From Vanessa cardui (Eukaryota; Arthropoda; Insecta; Lepidoptera; Nymphalidae), in the NCBI RefSeq assembly GCF_905220365.1, contig NC_061134.1, forward strand, positions 14,027,001 through 14,091,000: 64,000 nt of DNA, in the 5' to 3' direction. How positions within the stretch are numbered: the first letter of the stretch is position 1; each line of letters starts with the position of its first letter. This document shows positions 11,656 through 23,353 of this stretch, piece by piece. Position numbers and translations under genes: made by a program. Under the pieces are notes generated by a model. That model was not told the DNA's origin and did not search any database. It worked only from the letters and a program-made list of their open reading frames with translations.

Positions 11656-11935
11656 AACAACAAACAACAACAACAGCAGACTGTAAATTTCCTACAGCTG
11701 GGCTAAGGCCTCTCCCTTTGCGGAAAAGGTTTTGAAAATATTCCACTACGCTGCTTCAATTTCATCGAAATTATTTACGCGCTCGTCACGATGTTTTCCT
11801 TCACTGCTGAGTACGAGATGAATTCTTAATCCAAATTAAACACATGGAAAATCAGTGGTGCTTGCCTAGGTTTGAACTTGCAATCATCGGTTATGATGAA
11901 TACGTTCTAAACACTGGGCCATCTCAGCTCATTAA
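11656..11935 (-). repeat. SINE family A copy, internally deleted
   Basis: The CAA tail is at the left (CAACAACAAACAACAACAAC), then CTGTAAATTTCC. The head is at the right (GAGATGGCCCAGTG on the minus strand). The stretch around CCACATGTG is deleted. Confidence 0.8.
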
Positions 11936-12702
11936 CAATAATGTTTTTATTTTGGGTACAGAGTTATTTTACGCGGCTTACATTAAAGTGGAGCTACCAG
12001 CAGTCATCACGTGAGAAAATAGCTATGTGCCTTTCAGGCTACCTTGCCTCCTCTTTCTCATATAATCTGTCTCTTTCTTGTCATCTAATTATTCTCATCA
12101 TGGTAACTTAGAACATCCTATAAAAGGAAATACTCTTGCATAAATACTAGCATGTCAATAACTTACATACAAAATAGGTCAAACATTGCCGTTCCGAACC
12201 TTTCTTTCCAAAATTATTAATCTCAGGTACGATTAAATAAGTAATATTAATGAGTAAGTAAGTAATTTGTAAAAAATAATTTATTGTCGCAGTTACTTTT
12301 AATTTATTGACATGCCTAATCCCACGTCTGATTTGACGGCCGCGCACTGTTGCCGATTTTACATGTTAGTGAACTGATTTTGTTAAATCGTGTTTTAATT
12401 CGGTGTGGATTTTCGAAAATTTCATTTTCAGTCTTATTAACTACTTTATTATTTAATACAATAACACACTATATACACTTTTAACGTAATATGTATATTG
12501 TAATAACTGGGGTAACAAAACACGAGTACACTATTCAAAGCACTATTCCGAAGTAACAGATTCAGCTAGCGCATCCCTGAAGTTGCCTCCTACGAACTTC
12601 ACGTTGCACAGCCATCCGTTGAGATGAAATTTGACCGGAACTCAGACGGCGATAACAGTCTATTATTTATTTGATAATTTTATCAGCATTAATCGTCGAT
12701 GT
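11936..12702. other. No gene recognised
   Basis: Contains a less AT-rich section at 12300-12360 and 12550-12660 with no recognisable protein or repeat. Nothing further supported. Confidence 0.35.
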
Positions 12703-12740
12703 GATTTCTGAGCTGGGGTATTAACCCCAGCTCAGAAATC
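12703..12740. repeat. Perfect 17-bp hairpin, 4-nt loop
   Basis: GATTTCTGAGCTGGGGT (12703-12719) is followed by ATTA and its exact reverse complement (12724-12740). Confidence 0.95.
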
Positions 12741-12775
12741 ATAATCATAAATATAATTATTATTTTGACTATAAA

Positions 12776-12841
12776 TCATTTCGTTGATTTTATAGTCAAA
12801 ATAATAATTATATTATTTTGACTATAAAATCAACGAAATGA
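12776..12841. repeat. Perfect 31-bp hairpin, 4-nt loop, with an extra inverted arm
   Basis: Arm 12776-12806 (starts TCATTTCGTTGATTTTATAG) pairs without mismatch with 12811-12841 across ATTA. The 23 bp at 12752-12774 are also the exact reverse complement of 12790-12812, so three alternating copies of the same short sequence lie in a row. Confidence 0.95.
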
Positions 12842-13228
12842 CTTATTGAATTTAATTTTCTTAGCGACTTTCAGAAATTTGCAAATTAGCTCGTTTTATG
12901 AATTCAAAATTTTCATTTAATGCGTTTCAGATTTGTTTTATGTTTTGAGTTGATTTACATTGAATATCTTGTAAAATGTAAATTCAAAAGTTACTCGTTG
13001 AGATAAAGTCTACTTGAATAAATTATTATGTTTTCATTTTGTTGACATCGAAACGAGTTTAATGTTCCTATGAAATCAAATAATATTTTTCCCTAATATT
13101 TTTCGCATATTTATTAACTATTAAAAGAACTCAACAACACGTGATTTAAATATATTCCAACGACCGATTTGGATATCAACACGTATCAAATTTTATATGT
13201 AACTCTTTGTCCCGTCTAAATAAAAAGA
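12842..13228. other. No gene recognised
   Basis: AT-rich spacer without assignable features. Confidence 0.35.
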
Positions 13229-13525
13229 AGTCTGTAAATTTCCCACTGCTGGAATATGGTCTCCTCTTCCATTAAGGAGAGGGTTTGGAACATATTCCAT
13301 CACGCTGTTCCAATGCGGGTTGGTGGAATGCACATGTAGCAGAATTTCAATGAAATTAGACACATGCAGGTTTCCTCACGATGTTTTTCTTCACCGCTGA
13401 GCACGAGATGAATTATAAACACAAATTAAGCACATATATACATATAGGAGTACTTGCCTGGGTTTGAACCCGCAATCATCGGTTAAGATGCAGGCTTTCT
13501 AACCACTGGGCCATCTCGACTCATT
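13229..13525 (-). repeat. SINE family A copy
   Basis: Full-length body from CTGTAAATTTCCCACTGCTG at the left to the tRNA-like head GAGATGGCCCAGTGGTTAGA (minus strand) at the right. B box GGGTTCAAACCC is intact. No CAA run at the left end. Confidence 0.87.
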
Positions 13526-14142
13526 ACCTAACACCAAAAACCCAAACAGCGAGCGAAGCAGCGAGCGAAAACTAGTAACATATAAATAACATAACGAAGT
13601 AAATAATCGACGTATAACAATTACTTAAATACATTTCATGCCTCGATTCGAGTATCGAATTTTAGTATATAATATTTAAGATTGATATTCCTATAACATA
13701 TTAAATACTGTCTGTGAATAGAATTGCCCCATCTGGCTGTATATTTAATCTATGTCTTTAATAATCTCCAGTCAATGACATCTGAATCTTAGAAGCGACT
13801 TAATCATAGGACCATGATCTACAGTCGACGTTGCATTATTTGGTGATCCTTAACACATTATAAATAAGGTTCAAAATAAATTGATGTATAGGGAATTGTA
13901 CGAGATATTGTCCTTATACATTTGCTCGTTTTCTCCGATATCTTTTGTTTCCTTCATGATAAGGTTCGCGTTTACGAAGAGTATAAAGGAACGGTATAAT
14001 TTTGTTAGATAAAACCATTGAGATGATAAGACACTTAAGTTTTTTGGTGGAAACGCGTAAATAGATAAATGTAACATGGGAATAAATTGAAAATACGTTT
14101 TTAGAAAACAATGTTAATAATAATAAATGAATAAAAAAATAT
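13526..14142. other. No gene recognised
   Basis: A small duplication, GCGAGCGAAGCAGCGAGCGA near 13550, follows the SINE. The reverse open frames around 13871-14111 overlap each other in two frames and carry no motif. Confidence 0.35.
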
Positions 14143-14315
14143 TGGACAAAATCACATACATTACTCTGATCCCATAGTGAGTAGCTAAAGAACTTGTGTT
14201 ATGGAAAATCAGAAGTAACGAAGGTACCACAAACAATCAGACCTATGAAAACAGAAGCGTACCCATGAAAACCGGTGTACACACCACTCGACCACGGAGG
14301 TCGTCGAATATTGTA
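14143..14315 (-). repeat. SINE family C copy, internally deleted
   Basis: The end (ACAAAATCACATACATTACTC) and the head (CCACGGAGGTCGTC) are present. The segment with the B box and GTCGATGTAGAAA is deleted. Confidence 0.8.
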
Positions 14316-14739
14316 AACAGACGTGACGTATTTATCCAATAATAAAGAAGTGTCACGCTGTCTCAGAAAGTTGAGTCACGTTGAGTAGCATCGAACGCAG
14401 TAGGTTTGTCTTATTATTTTATTTGCAGTTTTTTTTATTCCAAATTCAAAACTATGGGCATATTTTTGAAACGGGTATCGCGCTTCAGATAGGATGACTT
14501 TTAAATGAAAAAAAAATTGTCTTAATCAGCTTCACGAGTATTATGGTTTTATAGCAGGTTAGTATTAGAACTTAGTAGTTCCGTGCAACTGTATGCCATG
14601 AGAGTCAACGATTGTCCACAGCACCATCAATAACACTACTACTTTGTTTAAGCACATCATTATTTGATGTGTTATGTAGTTCTAGCCAACGTCTACTAGA
14701 TGGCGTGCCATCGTTTTTATTTACAAATCATAAAACAAA
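14316..14739. other. No gene recognised
   Basis: Nothing assigned. CACATCATTATTTGATGTG at about 14642 is a small imperfect palindrome. Confidence 0.35.
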
Positions 14740-14850
14740 GTCACTTACCACTGTCTGTCCGAACCGGTGGTAGCTTCACATAATTGTAAAACGACGATTC
14801 AATAGTGCTCGTAAAAGCCTACTTGAATAAAGTTTATTTTGATTTTGGTT
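14740..14850 (+). repeat. Family D: LINE 3' end, forward
   Basis: GAACCGGTGGTAGCTTCAC, GACGATTCAATAGTGC and CTACTTGAATAAAGTTTATT match the terminal part of the LINE 3' UTR seen at 30900, 36890 and, reversed, at 29270, 45295 and 54600. Confidence 0.65.
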
Positions 14851-15462
14851 TCTAATTTAATACCTTAAATATACGTACCTTGTGCAAATAGATCAATGTG
14901 GCCATTGCAGGATGTAATTTAATTTAATATTTTCGAAGATATAACAGACTTGAAATGTAGGGTACATAGCGGTTTATATTATCTAAGGCAAAAAAAATAA
15001 TCTTTGAAACCCGTAAGATATTCTGTAGTTTATGTAGTATCAGCTTTGCACCCGAAGTACTATAGTATTTATAAATTTATAGTTATGTGAATAAGAATGG
15101 ATTACAACCTTTCTATATAAAGACAATATGCCTTTGTAAATAATTTCAAATGGTGTACTCGTATAGCAAATTTAAATAAAGAACATATTAGAAAGAACAT
15201 ATTTTGAACTAAATAACAAATAATGAAATTGTTTTTGTTTCCTTTATTCTTTCTTTTCTTCGGTATGTCGAATCTGCGTATTCTTAGCATTGATTTTTAT
15301 ATGGAACCAAGACCATACACACGATATCTTAAGAGCGTACTTGAATATTGAAATTTTGATTTAATTTCAACTTCTATTTAATAATATAAATATAAAACAC
15401 AACAAAATTTCCTCGATAACATTGGTTTGAGGTCAAATTGAAACGATTTTTTTTCTACTGAG

Positions 15463-15600
15463 TAATCGGACCGTAATAAAAAAGAGCAAATTGCTTCCAA
15501 GTCCAGAAGTTAAGTTACGTAAAGGAGGGAGAGCCAAAGACTAATGACCTAATCCTGGTGACCATAAAACCTAAGTTAAAATGGGCGGTCTCTGAAAAAA
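15463..15600 (+). repeat. Left copy of duplicated segment 1 (pair at 42557)
   Basis: GGACCGTAATAAAAAAGAG, GACTAATGACCTAATCCTGG and TGACCATAAAACC recur in the same order at 42557-42700 with many substitutions. First of several collinear pairs. Confidence 0.65.
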
Positions 15601-15782
15601 CGTCGAGTAATTTACTCAGTAGCAATAATTTTCACAAGGCAACTTATAGGAATCATTGTTTTTTCATGTTTTAGTTGAAAGTAAACTTTCTATAATTATA
15701 TCAAGTTATGCATAAATATGAAACCTTTATTAACATAATTAATAACATTAAATGCTTTAATTTATACAAATATGAACTTAAA

Positions 15783-15917
15783 CTAGTTACTGTATAAATC
15801 TTGACCGCTCGGAATGGTGGCAAGAATGCTAGCAGTATTTCCCCGCTGAATTGCAATTCCGATCCACTGGGCAAAAATCATACCGACGCGATTTAATTGG
15901 TCGAGAGCTGTATTACT
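15783..15917 (-). pseudogene. Coding-like fragment, probably transposon-derived
   Basis: The minus strand is open for 44 codons reading ALDQLNRVGMIFAQWIGIAI then QRGNTASILATIPSGQDL, stopping at 15785. The amino-acid composition looks coding, unlike neighbouring AT-rich open frames, but there is no start codon upstream, no splice site and no family I can name with certainty. It is most simply a remnant of a repeated element. Confidence 0.3.
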
Positions 15918-15937
15918 CTATCATCTGAAATAAATAT

Positions 15938-16155
15938 GAGACAACATCACATACATTACCCTGATCCCAATGTAAGTAGCTGAAGCACTTGTGTTATGGA
16001 AAATCAGAAGTAGCGACGGTACCACAAACACCTAGACCCAAGACAACATAGAAAACTAATGCTAATCAACATCGGCTCGGCCGGGAATCGAACCCGGAAC
16101 CTTAGTACGTACCCATGAAAACCGGTGTACACACCACTCGACCATGGAGGTCGTC
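15938..16155 (-). repeat. SINE family C copy
   Basis: Full-length reverse copy. The head at the right reads GACGACCTCCATGGTCGAGT, B box GGTTCGATTCCC, and the end at the left is ACAACATCACATACATTACC. Confidence 0.85.
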
Positions 16156-16412
16156 AATTATTATACCTATGATGCAATCATAATTATTATTATAGTAGGA
16201 AAAGAGTAACTTTTGAGTTTTTTGCCCGTTTTTTTTTATCAATCTATATGGGTATAGGGTATAGTATAGGTGATAGCGTTGTATTTATGTCTTTCATTTT
16301 ATAATATATTTCAATATCCTTTCGAGTATTATTTTAGGGATCTAATATCAATAACACAATACTTTATTCGAGGACAAGAACTTCTGAATCTACATTTTTC
16401 AGTAAAGTAAAA

Positions 16413-16697
16413 GCCTGTAAATTTCCCACGGCTGGGCTAAGGCCTCTTCTCCAGTTAAGAAGATGTTTTGGACATATTCCACTACACTGTTCCAATGCTG
16501 GTTAGTAGAATGAATGGCAGAATTTAGATGAAATTATACACATACAGGTTTCCTTACGGTGTTTTCCACCTTCACCACTACGAGATAAATTATAAACACA
16601 TATTAAGCACATAAATATAGTGGTGCTTGCCTGGGTTCGAACCCGAAATCATCGGTTCAGATGCACGCGTTCTAACCACTGAGCCATCTCAGCTTCT
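16413..16697 (-). repeat. SINE family A copy
   Basis: GCCTGTAAATTTCCCACGGC at the left and tRNA-like head AGCTGAGATGGCTCAGTGG (minus strand) at the right. B box GGGTTCGAACCC. Confidence 0.85.
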
Positions 16698-17304
16698 CCT
16701 TCCTCGGTAGTATAGTGATAAATGAGTCATTTGCATAAGGTATTTTTTTATTTCGCTAACTAGAGATAATAAAAGATAAGAGAGTTTAACCAAGAGCTTT
16801 TATAGAAATCTTTAACGCCTAAAAGAATGAAATAAAATAAATAAGATATATAATGGTATGTTTAATCAAATTGAAATTTGTAATGTAAATCAAATGCGAA
16901 TACATATTCTTGGCATTGCGAATCAAAAAGTACTTTATTAATACGGCACATATAGTGACACTTTTTATGTATTAATATAAAAATGGCAACCCTTTGCATT
17001 CGCTTTTAATTTTGTAAGCGGTTTACTTTTCTTAACTACAATGTTTTGTACACTCCTGCCTCTGCCTTTAGTGCTGCACCTGATTATTGTTATTATTACT
17101 TTATAATGCTTATTATATAAGGTGAATACTCCGATAATAATTATTATTGTTTCTTTTTTGTGTAATTAGTCTGCAAAATAAAATTATATTAACTGTAATG
17201 TATTAGTTAAAAACAAAGAATGAGCATAAACTTGCCAACTGCGTATTTTTGACAGGTTGGACTTTTTACCTGGAAAGTTGCACTTGTTATATAAAGATAA
17301 TATA
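16698..17304. other. No gene recognised
   Basis: AT-rich; nothing assigned. Confidence 0.35.
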
Positions 17305-17940
17305 AAAGAGTATGATATTGAAAATACTGCTAAGTTTTTTTAGTCGATTTGATCACGAGTAATATCGAGAACACTTCCAACGTTACGAAATTGTCTCGCG
17401 TAGTATATGAATATATTTACAAATTAACTTAAAAATTACTTTGATGATTGATATACAAAGAGATCTTACCTCTTTGTTTCTAAAAAGTCTATGTTCGTTC
17501 TCAGGCTTTAGACTATTTGTGTACAAAATTTCATTTAAATTTGTTCTTTAGTTTTGGCGTGAAAGCGCGAAAGACAGACTTACTTTCGGATTTGCAATAT
17601 TAGTATAGATGAAGATAGTTTATTACCTATAAAAAATAATCCGAATAGTTAGGCGAGAAAAAAATTCTCGAGATGAAAATTATAGTAGGTACGATAAAAT
17701 AGTATGATATTAAAAAGAGAGCTAAGTTTTTTTCGATTTGATCACGAGTAATATCCAAGAGAAGACTTCCAACGCTACAAAATTGTCTCTGAATAAATTC
17801 CTGACCCATTCGTCAGCGCCTTTCTTTATTATCTCCCTGCGTGAAAACCAAAAGGTAGGTTATGGATTCAATTACACGAAACGTCTGCAGTTTGACAGCA
17901 AGTCTGAAATAATATTAAATCTATAAATTGACCTCGATAG
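17305..17940 (+). repeat. Left copy of duplicated segment 2 (pair at 43488), includes family F
   Basis: From TATGAATATATTTACAAATT (about 17405) to GACAGCAAGTCTGAAATAAT and TTGACCTCGATAGAGGATG this matches 43488-44050 closely, over more than 500 bp. It contains a family F body (17455-17610). The section with GAGAACACTTCCAACGTTACG (17370) is itself an internal duplicate of 17760-17790, present only in this copy. Confidence 0.85.
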
Positions 17941-18489
17941 AGGATGTTTTATGACGACAGACTTATAAGTACAAAGTGATTTGAACTTCAATTCTAATGC
18001 ATTAAATAATTATATACTTCTTCTTCTCTTTTGTATGCTTCTTTACTGAAGGTCGTACTTGAAATGCTTTTACCGATGTGTCGACTAGCTTCCACCACAC
18101 CATTTTCTTCGTGGCTATTCTCAGGGCAGTTGGAATATTGAGTCCCATTATATGCATCTGGTCGGATCAGCGGGTAGGTAGTCGAATGCGTGATCTCTTA
18201 CCTTCGATTTTTCCTACTACAACCAGTTTATCCAGACTGTCTGGTTATAATATATACACCTATTTAAAAATTCACTCTTTATATTTACTACGGAACCAGT
18301 TCCAATATTTTTTTACCACAACTAATACACGATAAGAATCAGAATAAGTACATAAGCAGATATTAGTAGAAATTACGAGAAAAGTATCACAAGTGAAGTC
18401 GCATTGAATAGCTACTCAATATATAAGAATATATTGAAAGTCTAGGAGAAAAGACAGTTATCTTTTCATCTAGCCTTTTCTTAGTATTA

Positions 18490-18680
18490 TTGGCACGATC
18501 TTTACATTACGCAATCGAAACTTCTAGAATATTTATAATAAAAAAAGTAAAAGTTGTTACGGTTATGAAAGAACTTCTGTGATTACGTCCAAGATTGTAC
18601 AGTATTTTCAGAATGTACTGAAAACAATTTTAATTTCCAGTATAAGAGAAAACTAATATCAGTCGTAATTTCTCCGAAAG
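18490..18680 (+). repeat. Left copy of duplicated segment 3 (pair at 46185)
   Basis: CTTTTCTTAGTATTATTGGCACG, ACGCAATCGAAACTTCTAGAAT, AGATTGTACAG, TTCTGAAAA-type and AAGAGAAAACTAAT elements recur in order at 46185-46365. Divergence is high. Confidence 0.55.
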
Positions 18681-18867
18681 TTAGATTGGAAGTTTTTTGC
18701 CAGGACACCTGTCGTATTTATAGCCCATAGAGACTGTGAGAGACAGAAATAAAATAGTAATTATATAATGTGAAAAAACTCAGAATCAGAGAAAGTTACT
18801 CTTATCTAGCTTAAAAGCATGTTGGATTGTTCAGAGTTTTCAAGCAGATCCTTTGATTGCATTTGCT

Positions 18868-19145
18868 AGGATTTTTTTATGGAATATATTGGCGGACGAG
18901 CATATGGGCCACCTGATGGTATGTGGTCACCATCACCCATAGACAATGATGTTGTAAGGAATATTAACTATTCCTTACATCGTCAACGCGCCACCAACCT
19001 TGGGAACTAAGATGCTATGTCCCTTGTGCCTGTAGTTAGTAAGCCAGTGTCACTCACCCTTCAAACCGGAACACAATAATTTTGCGTACTGTTGTTTAGC
19101 GGTAGAATATAGGCGGGCTTGCACTAAGCCCTACCACCAAGTAGA
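18868..19145 (+). repeat. Family B repeat copy
   Basis: Forward copy from TTTTTTTATGGAATATATTGG through GGGCCACCTGATGGTATGTG, CTTGGGAACTAAGATG and CTTCAAACCGGAACACAA to AAGCCCTACCACCAAG. It lies inside the left duplicated region and is missing from the right one. Confidence 0.88.
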
Positions 19146-19724
19146 TACCCCTGGAATTCTGTTTAATGGCTAATAATTAATAATGTTAAAATTAAATGGA
19201 GAAGAGACAATGGGATTGACGTACTTGTGATATTAAAAAACAGAAAAAAAAATTTCAAATAAGATTTTATGTCCACGTACATTGGCTCACTCGCCCTCCT
19301 GTTTAGAAATTAACAATACTGATATTTCTGTTCAGTTTCAGGCGAGCAAACACCAAGCGAAGTAATACAGTTGAGGGTTTCCAGCGTATTTTATCATGTT
19401 ATCAATTGTAGGTTTTTACGGCAAATTATCTAGCATATGTAGATTGTTTGGTATTTTTATTCACACGAGATTAAACACAATTTGTTTCAATTAAATGGCT
19501 TATTGGTGACAATGTACAGTACATAAATTAATTACTTACACACAAATAAAATATATGTTTTTTTTGATAAATGTGCTCGTAAAGATCTAAGCAATAGTAG
19601 TGCACTATGTAATAATTTCAAAATTAAAATCTTATTATATCTATTTTACAAGCACTTTTGAGTCGTCTTTTGTACATAACTGTATTAAACGTTTTGCCAC
19701 TGAATCGGAATGTACAGTCAGAGC

Positions 19725-19960
19725 AAGAAAACCCTCGATAGTTTTCAAATTAATTCCTTTGTCAAGACGTAAGCTCTTAGTACTTTTTGATATGATAGCA
19801 TATAAAATTAAACTGACATAGTACTCATTGCTAGATGTTACTTATAACGACATTGCGACGAAATATATCATTCTCGATCGGTAAAGCAGATTATCTGCAC
19901 ACGAAAATAGATCTTAAGGTGACGAACCTTTTCTTACCCCGACTGTACATGTCTGTACAA
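19725..19960 (+). repeat. Left copy of duplicated segment 4 (pair at 46754)
   Basis: GTACAGTCAGAGCAAGAAAA, ATTGCGACGAAATATATCAT, TCTCGATCGGTAAAGCAG and GCACACGAAAATAG recur at 46754-47275. The right copy is interrupted by a SINE; this left copy gives the empty-site state (GTAAAGCAGATTATC). Confidence 0.82.
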
Positions 19961-20094
19961 TAAAGCAATTTATAATAACATATCATGTCATATCACTTTT
20001 ATAAGCATCTAACATACAGCTATTGAATTTTATTTTCTCCATATTATCACTACGTATATATGAGCGCAAATCACCATCTAAATCAAATCATCAA

Positions 20095-20190
20095 ATAATT
20101 GAGTTGAGATGCGTAGCTTATCCTTCGAATTATTATTATTACATATTATTATTAATAATTTATTAATTGCTATTACATGTACGTTACTTT
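20095..20190 (+). repeat. Left copy of duplicated segment 5 (pair at 47555)
   Basis: AATTGAGTTGAGATGCGTAG then CTTATCC and ATTACATGTACGTTACTTTATT recur at 47555-47650 (ATTACATGGACGTTATTTC). Confidence 0.75.
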
Positions 20191-20395
20191 ATTAAAATAT
20201 AATTGAAATATCAAAGGTTTAGTTACTGTAAATAGCGAAAGAAAAAAAGAAAATACATTTATATCAGCAATCGGAAATCGCATACACCACTGTCTTGTTT
20301 CATAACTGTGCATCTTACTTGGGGCATGGTAAGACGATGAGAAAAATAACACCGAGGAATCAATTAATTTATATACTCGTTACTTTTTTTTGGAA

Positions 20396-20614
20396 AACAT
20401 CACATGCATTACCCTGATCCCAATGTGAGTCACTAAAGTACTTGTGTTATGGAAAATCAGAAGTAACGACTGCACCACTAACCCCCAGACCCAAGAAAAC
20501 ATAGAAAACTAATTAACTTTTCTACATGGACTTAGCCGGGAATCGAACCCGGGATCTGGGAGTGACGTACCCCCAAAAACCGGTGTACACACATCTCGTT
20601 CACGGAGGTCGTCG
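20396..20614 (-). repeat. SINE family C copy
   Basis: Full-length reverse copy. B box GGGTTCGATTCCC is present and the head at the right has a substituted A box region (GACCTCCGTGAACGAGATG). Confidence 0.83.
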
Positions 20615-20945
20615 TTATTTTTTGTCCACAAGATGTCTGGTGTATAGTAATTAATTTTGTGAATTTTGATATAAAGGATGTCGATTGCTTAAATATCCGG
20701 TTAGACCTTAGTGAACCATGCTATATTAAGGCTTTCGTTTCGTGGTCAATTGACCTTTCACATTTGTTTTATTGTGCTCCGACAATTGTGTAATTGATAA
20801 ATTAAAACTCGATCACCAAGCTGAAATGGTTTTGTAACGGTCTATTTATAAAGTTTTAGTTTTTTTTTTCATAGAATACTAGCTTTGGCCGCTTATTACA
20901 GATAGGGGTCAGGTGTTAGACTTAACAAAAGTTGCGTTTTTTTAT

Positions 20946-21180
20946 GTGATAGGTGGCCAACGAGCAGAAAGCTTACCTGATGGAAAGTGACTACCACCGA
21001 CTGTCAAAATCGGCAACATCAGGGGGCTTGTATATGCGTTGCTGGTTTTTAATGAAAGTGTACGCTGTGTGTGTGTAAGCTCTGTTTTTGAAGGTTCCCA
21101 AGTAGAATCGGTTCCGAAAAACAGCTGGCGAAAGTGTGTATGTCTCTTACTAAGTTTTGAAAGAGTAACAAATGGGCACA
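20946..21180 (+). repeat. Family E repeat copy
   Basis: GATAGGTGGCCAACGAGCAG, CCTGATGGAAAGTGACTACC and GCGTTGCTGG then CGGTTCCGAAAA match, in order, the reverse copy at 32570-32868. Non-coding dispersed repeat. Confidence 0.7.
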
Positions 21181-21847
21181 TAGAGATAATTACTTTGGGA
21201 TTTATAAAATTGGAATAGACAATATTTGTAAGTGTTTATGTCATATATGCCAGCGTAAGATTGCAATCTGTTTAATCAGATTGTAATGTAACGAATTTTG
21301 TAATCTTGCGATATATACATATACATACATAACACACAATCAATTTTTTGTAATTGCCTTACTTGATCACAGCTCAGAATAATTATGATAAGATTAATAC
21401 AAGAAACTCGAATAACTTAAATTACAAAGTTCTGAAGAACAAATACAAAATTACGAAAACAACATTTGACATAATCTTCAATTAATTAATGTCAAAATTA
21501 TAATTTATAGCAGAGTTCGTAAACTTTAAGGAATAATTCGAGAAGCGTTTCGAAATCGAAAACAACATAATGCTTTTAATCTGTATTGGATTAATTATTT
21601 TTGCATTATCATAATAAGTGAGAAGTATGGTATTATCAGAAGAGATGGCAGTAGGCAATCGATCATATTGGACGTAAAATTCACATTCACATTTAATCAA
21701 ACAAGAAAACTTGGTGCTAGGACTAAGCGAGCAGGTTTAGGTAGCTATGACCAACTCATTATATATTATAGAGTAATATTTAGCAGTGTCGTGTTCCAGT
21801 TTGTAAGCAAATGATTCAAAGTAACTACAGGTAAATTAATTTGACAA
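21181..21847. other. No gene recognised
   Basis: AT-rich. Reverse open frame 21482-21700 has no motif. Confidence 0.35.
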
Positions 21848-21995
21848 AATAAGGATCCGCCGAGTTTCTTTTGCCGGTTCTTCTCAGGTCAGGGTGTTCC
21901 GAACCGGTGGTAGTGTTTAATTTGACCATCAATAAGTTATTATAATGCTTCTATGTTGGAAAAATGAATTTGAGTTCGAGTTTGGTACAAGGGAC
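21848..21995 (+). repeat. Family D fragment, forward
   Basis: CGCCGAGTTTCTTTTGCCGG, TTCTTCTCAGG and GTTCCGAACCGGTGGTAG are the LINE 3' UTR motif, read toward its 3' end. Confidence 0.65.
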
Positions 21996-22977
21996 GTAAC
22001 ATCTTAGCATATTGGTGCAGATGAAAGATTATCAGAAGTATAGAAAATGCTGCTGCTGCTGGTACCAACCAAATTTACTGGGCTAATCATTATTATGATA
22101 GCCAAAATTTATAATTATTACGTGGCTTAATTGGCAAAATAAACATATGTTATTAATTTCACCGGAATTATTATTCACCAATTTACATAGTTATATGATC
22201 ACTAACAAACCCAATACTATGAATTACGTGTTACTTAAGATGTATCCTATTGATATATTCCGTGATGTACCTACTTAACTCAGTTATTTGATTAATTAAT
22301 GGCCTTATTACATAAACCCTTATTCAACCGTTAGTAATCTGGATAACCGAACCTCACATACAAAATGTATGAGCTTCAGATGCCACCAATAATGAACAAC
22401 CGATTATGTACATAACTTATACCGATGAATATGTTACATGAGGGGCATTATTTCAGCAATCAATTTACCTTTTCTATTAATCGAAATTCGAAATTGAATT
22501 TGTATATAAATTAAAGTTATAAAAAAAAAATAAAAAAACGACTCTAAACAAAACACTTTTTAAAACTACAACTAAAAAGTAATAAAAATAATTGCGTATT
22601 CAACATATTTTTTAGACTCATCCTAAGTGAAATGAAATGAAAAATATTAGACTACATACTTAAAAGTCAATTTACGATTATATAACGTAGTTATAGTTTA
22701 TTGTTATATTTGGAGCCGGTCTCATATAAAAATACAGATGAATTGATAACCTCCTCCTTTTTGAAGTCGGTTGAAAAATGTCACTGTTACCGAGTTTAAG
22801 CCCAGAAACTCGATGGTATATGAGTCGAACTGCCTAGCAATGGCGGGCTGGCAAAAGTTGATTGACATTAATAGTTGACAATCAACAGGAGTAGAATGAA
22901 AAATATATGCCCAAAATAACCAGAATACGAAAAACTGCTGTTTTTTGGACTGATATTATGTCACAAGTTTTTTTTAA
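21996..22977. other. No gene recognised
   Basis: AT-rich; nothing assigned beyond short homopolymer runs near 22525. Confidence 0.35.
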
Positions 22978-23353
22978 TATAATATAATAATAATAATAAT
23001 AATATAATAATAATATTCTTTGTTGATAACAAATAATTTACAGATTAAAATGAGTTCCCTGGTTCTTGTGATAAGCAAAAGCCTGTGCCACAACGAACCA
23101 GTGTGCTCTTCCATTATTAACTTCTTAAAGGTAAATTATGTGAGAACGTAACCAAATTATACATAAAGAAATAAAAACAATAAAAGATAAGGAGAATTAA
23201 TGCGTGTTTGCTTGTGTGTGCTCGCGCACGCGTGAATGTGCGTGTGTGTGTGTGTGTGTTGAGTTGTATGTTTGATGTTTGTGCGGGCGTAGGTATGTAT
23301 ATATATGTATATATGTTTGCGTATAGATTGTACGAGACGCGCATACTACCCCC

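Noticed and set aside
17738..17926. 62-codon open frame present in both duplicated copies (also 43846-44034)
   Set aside because: Shared because the underlying segment is a recent duplicate or repeat. The two frames show no excess of silent changes that could be judged, and no domain or splice context.
22978..23018. TAA/TTA array as an independent microsatellite
   Set aside because: Its position at the 3' end of the decayed LINE makes a LINE tail the simpler reading.
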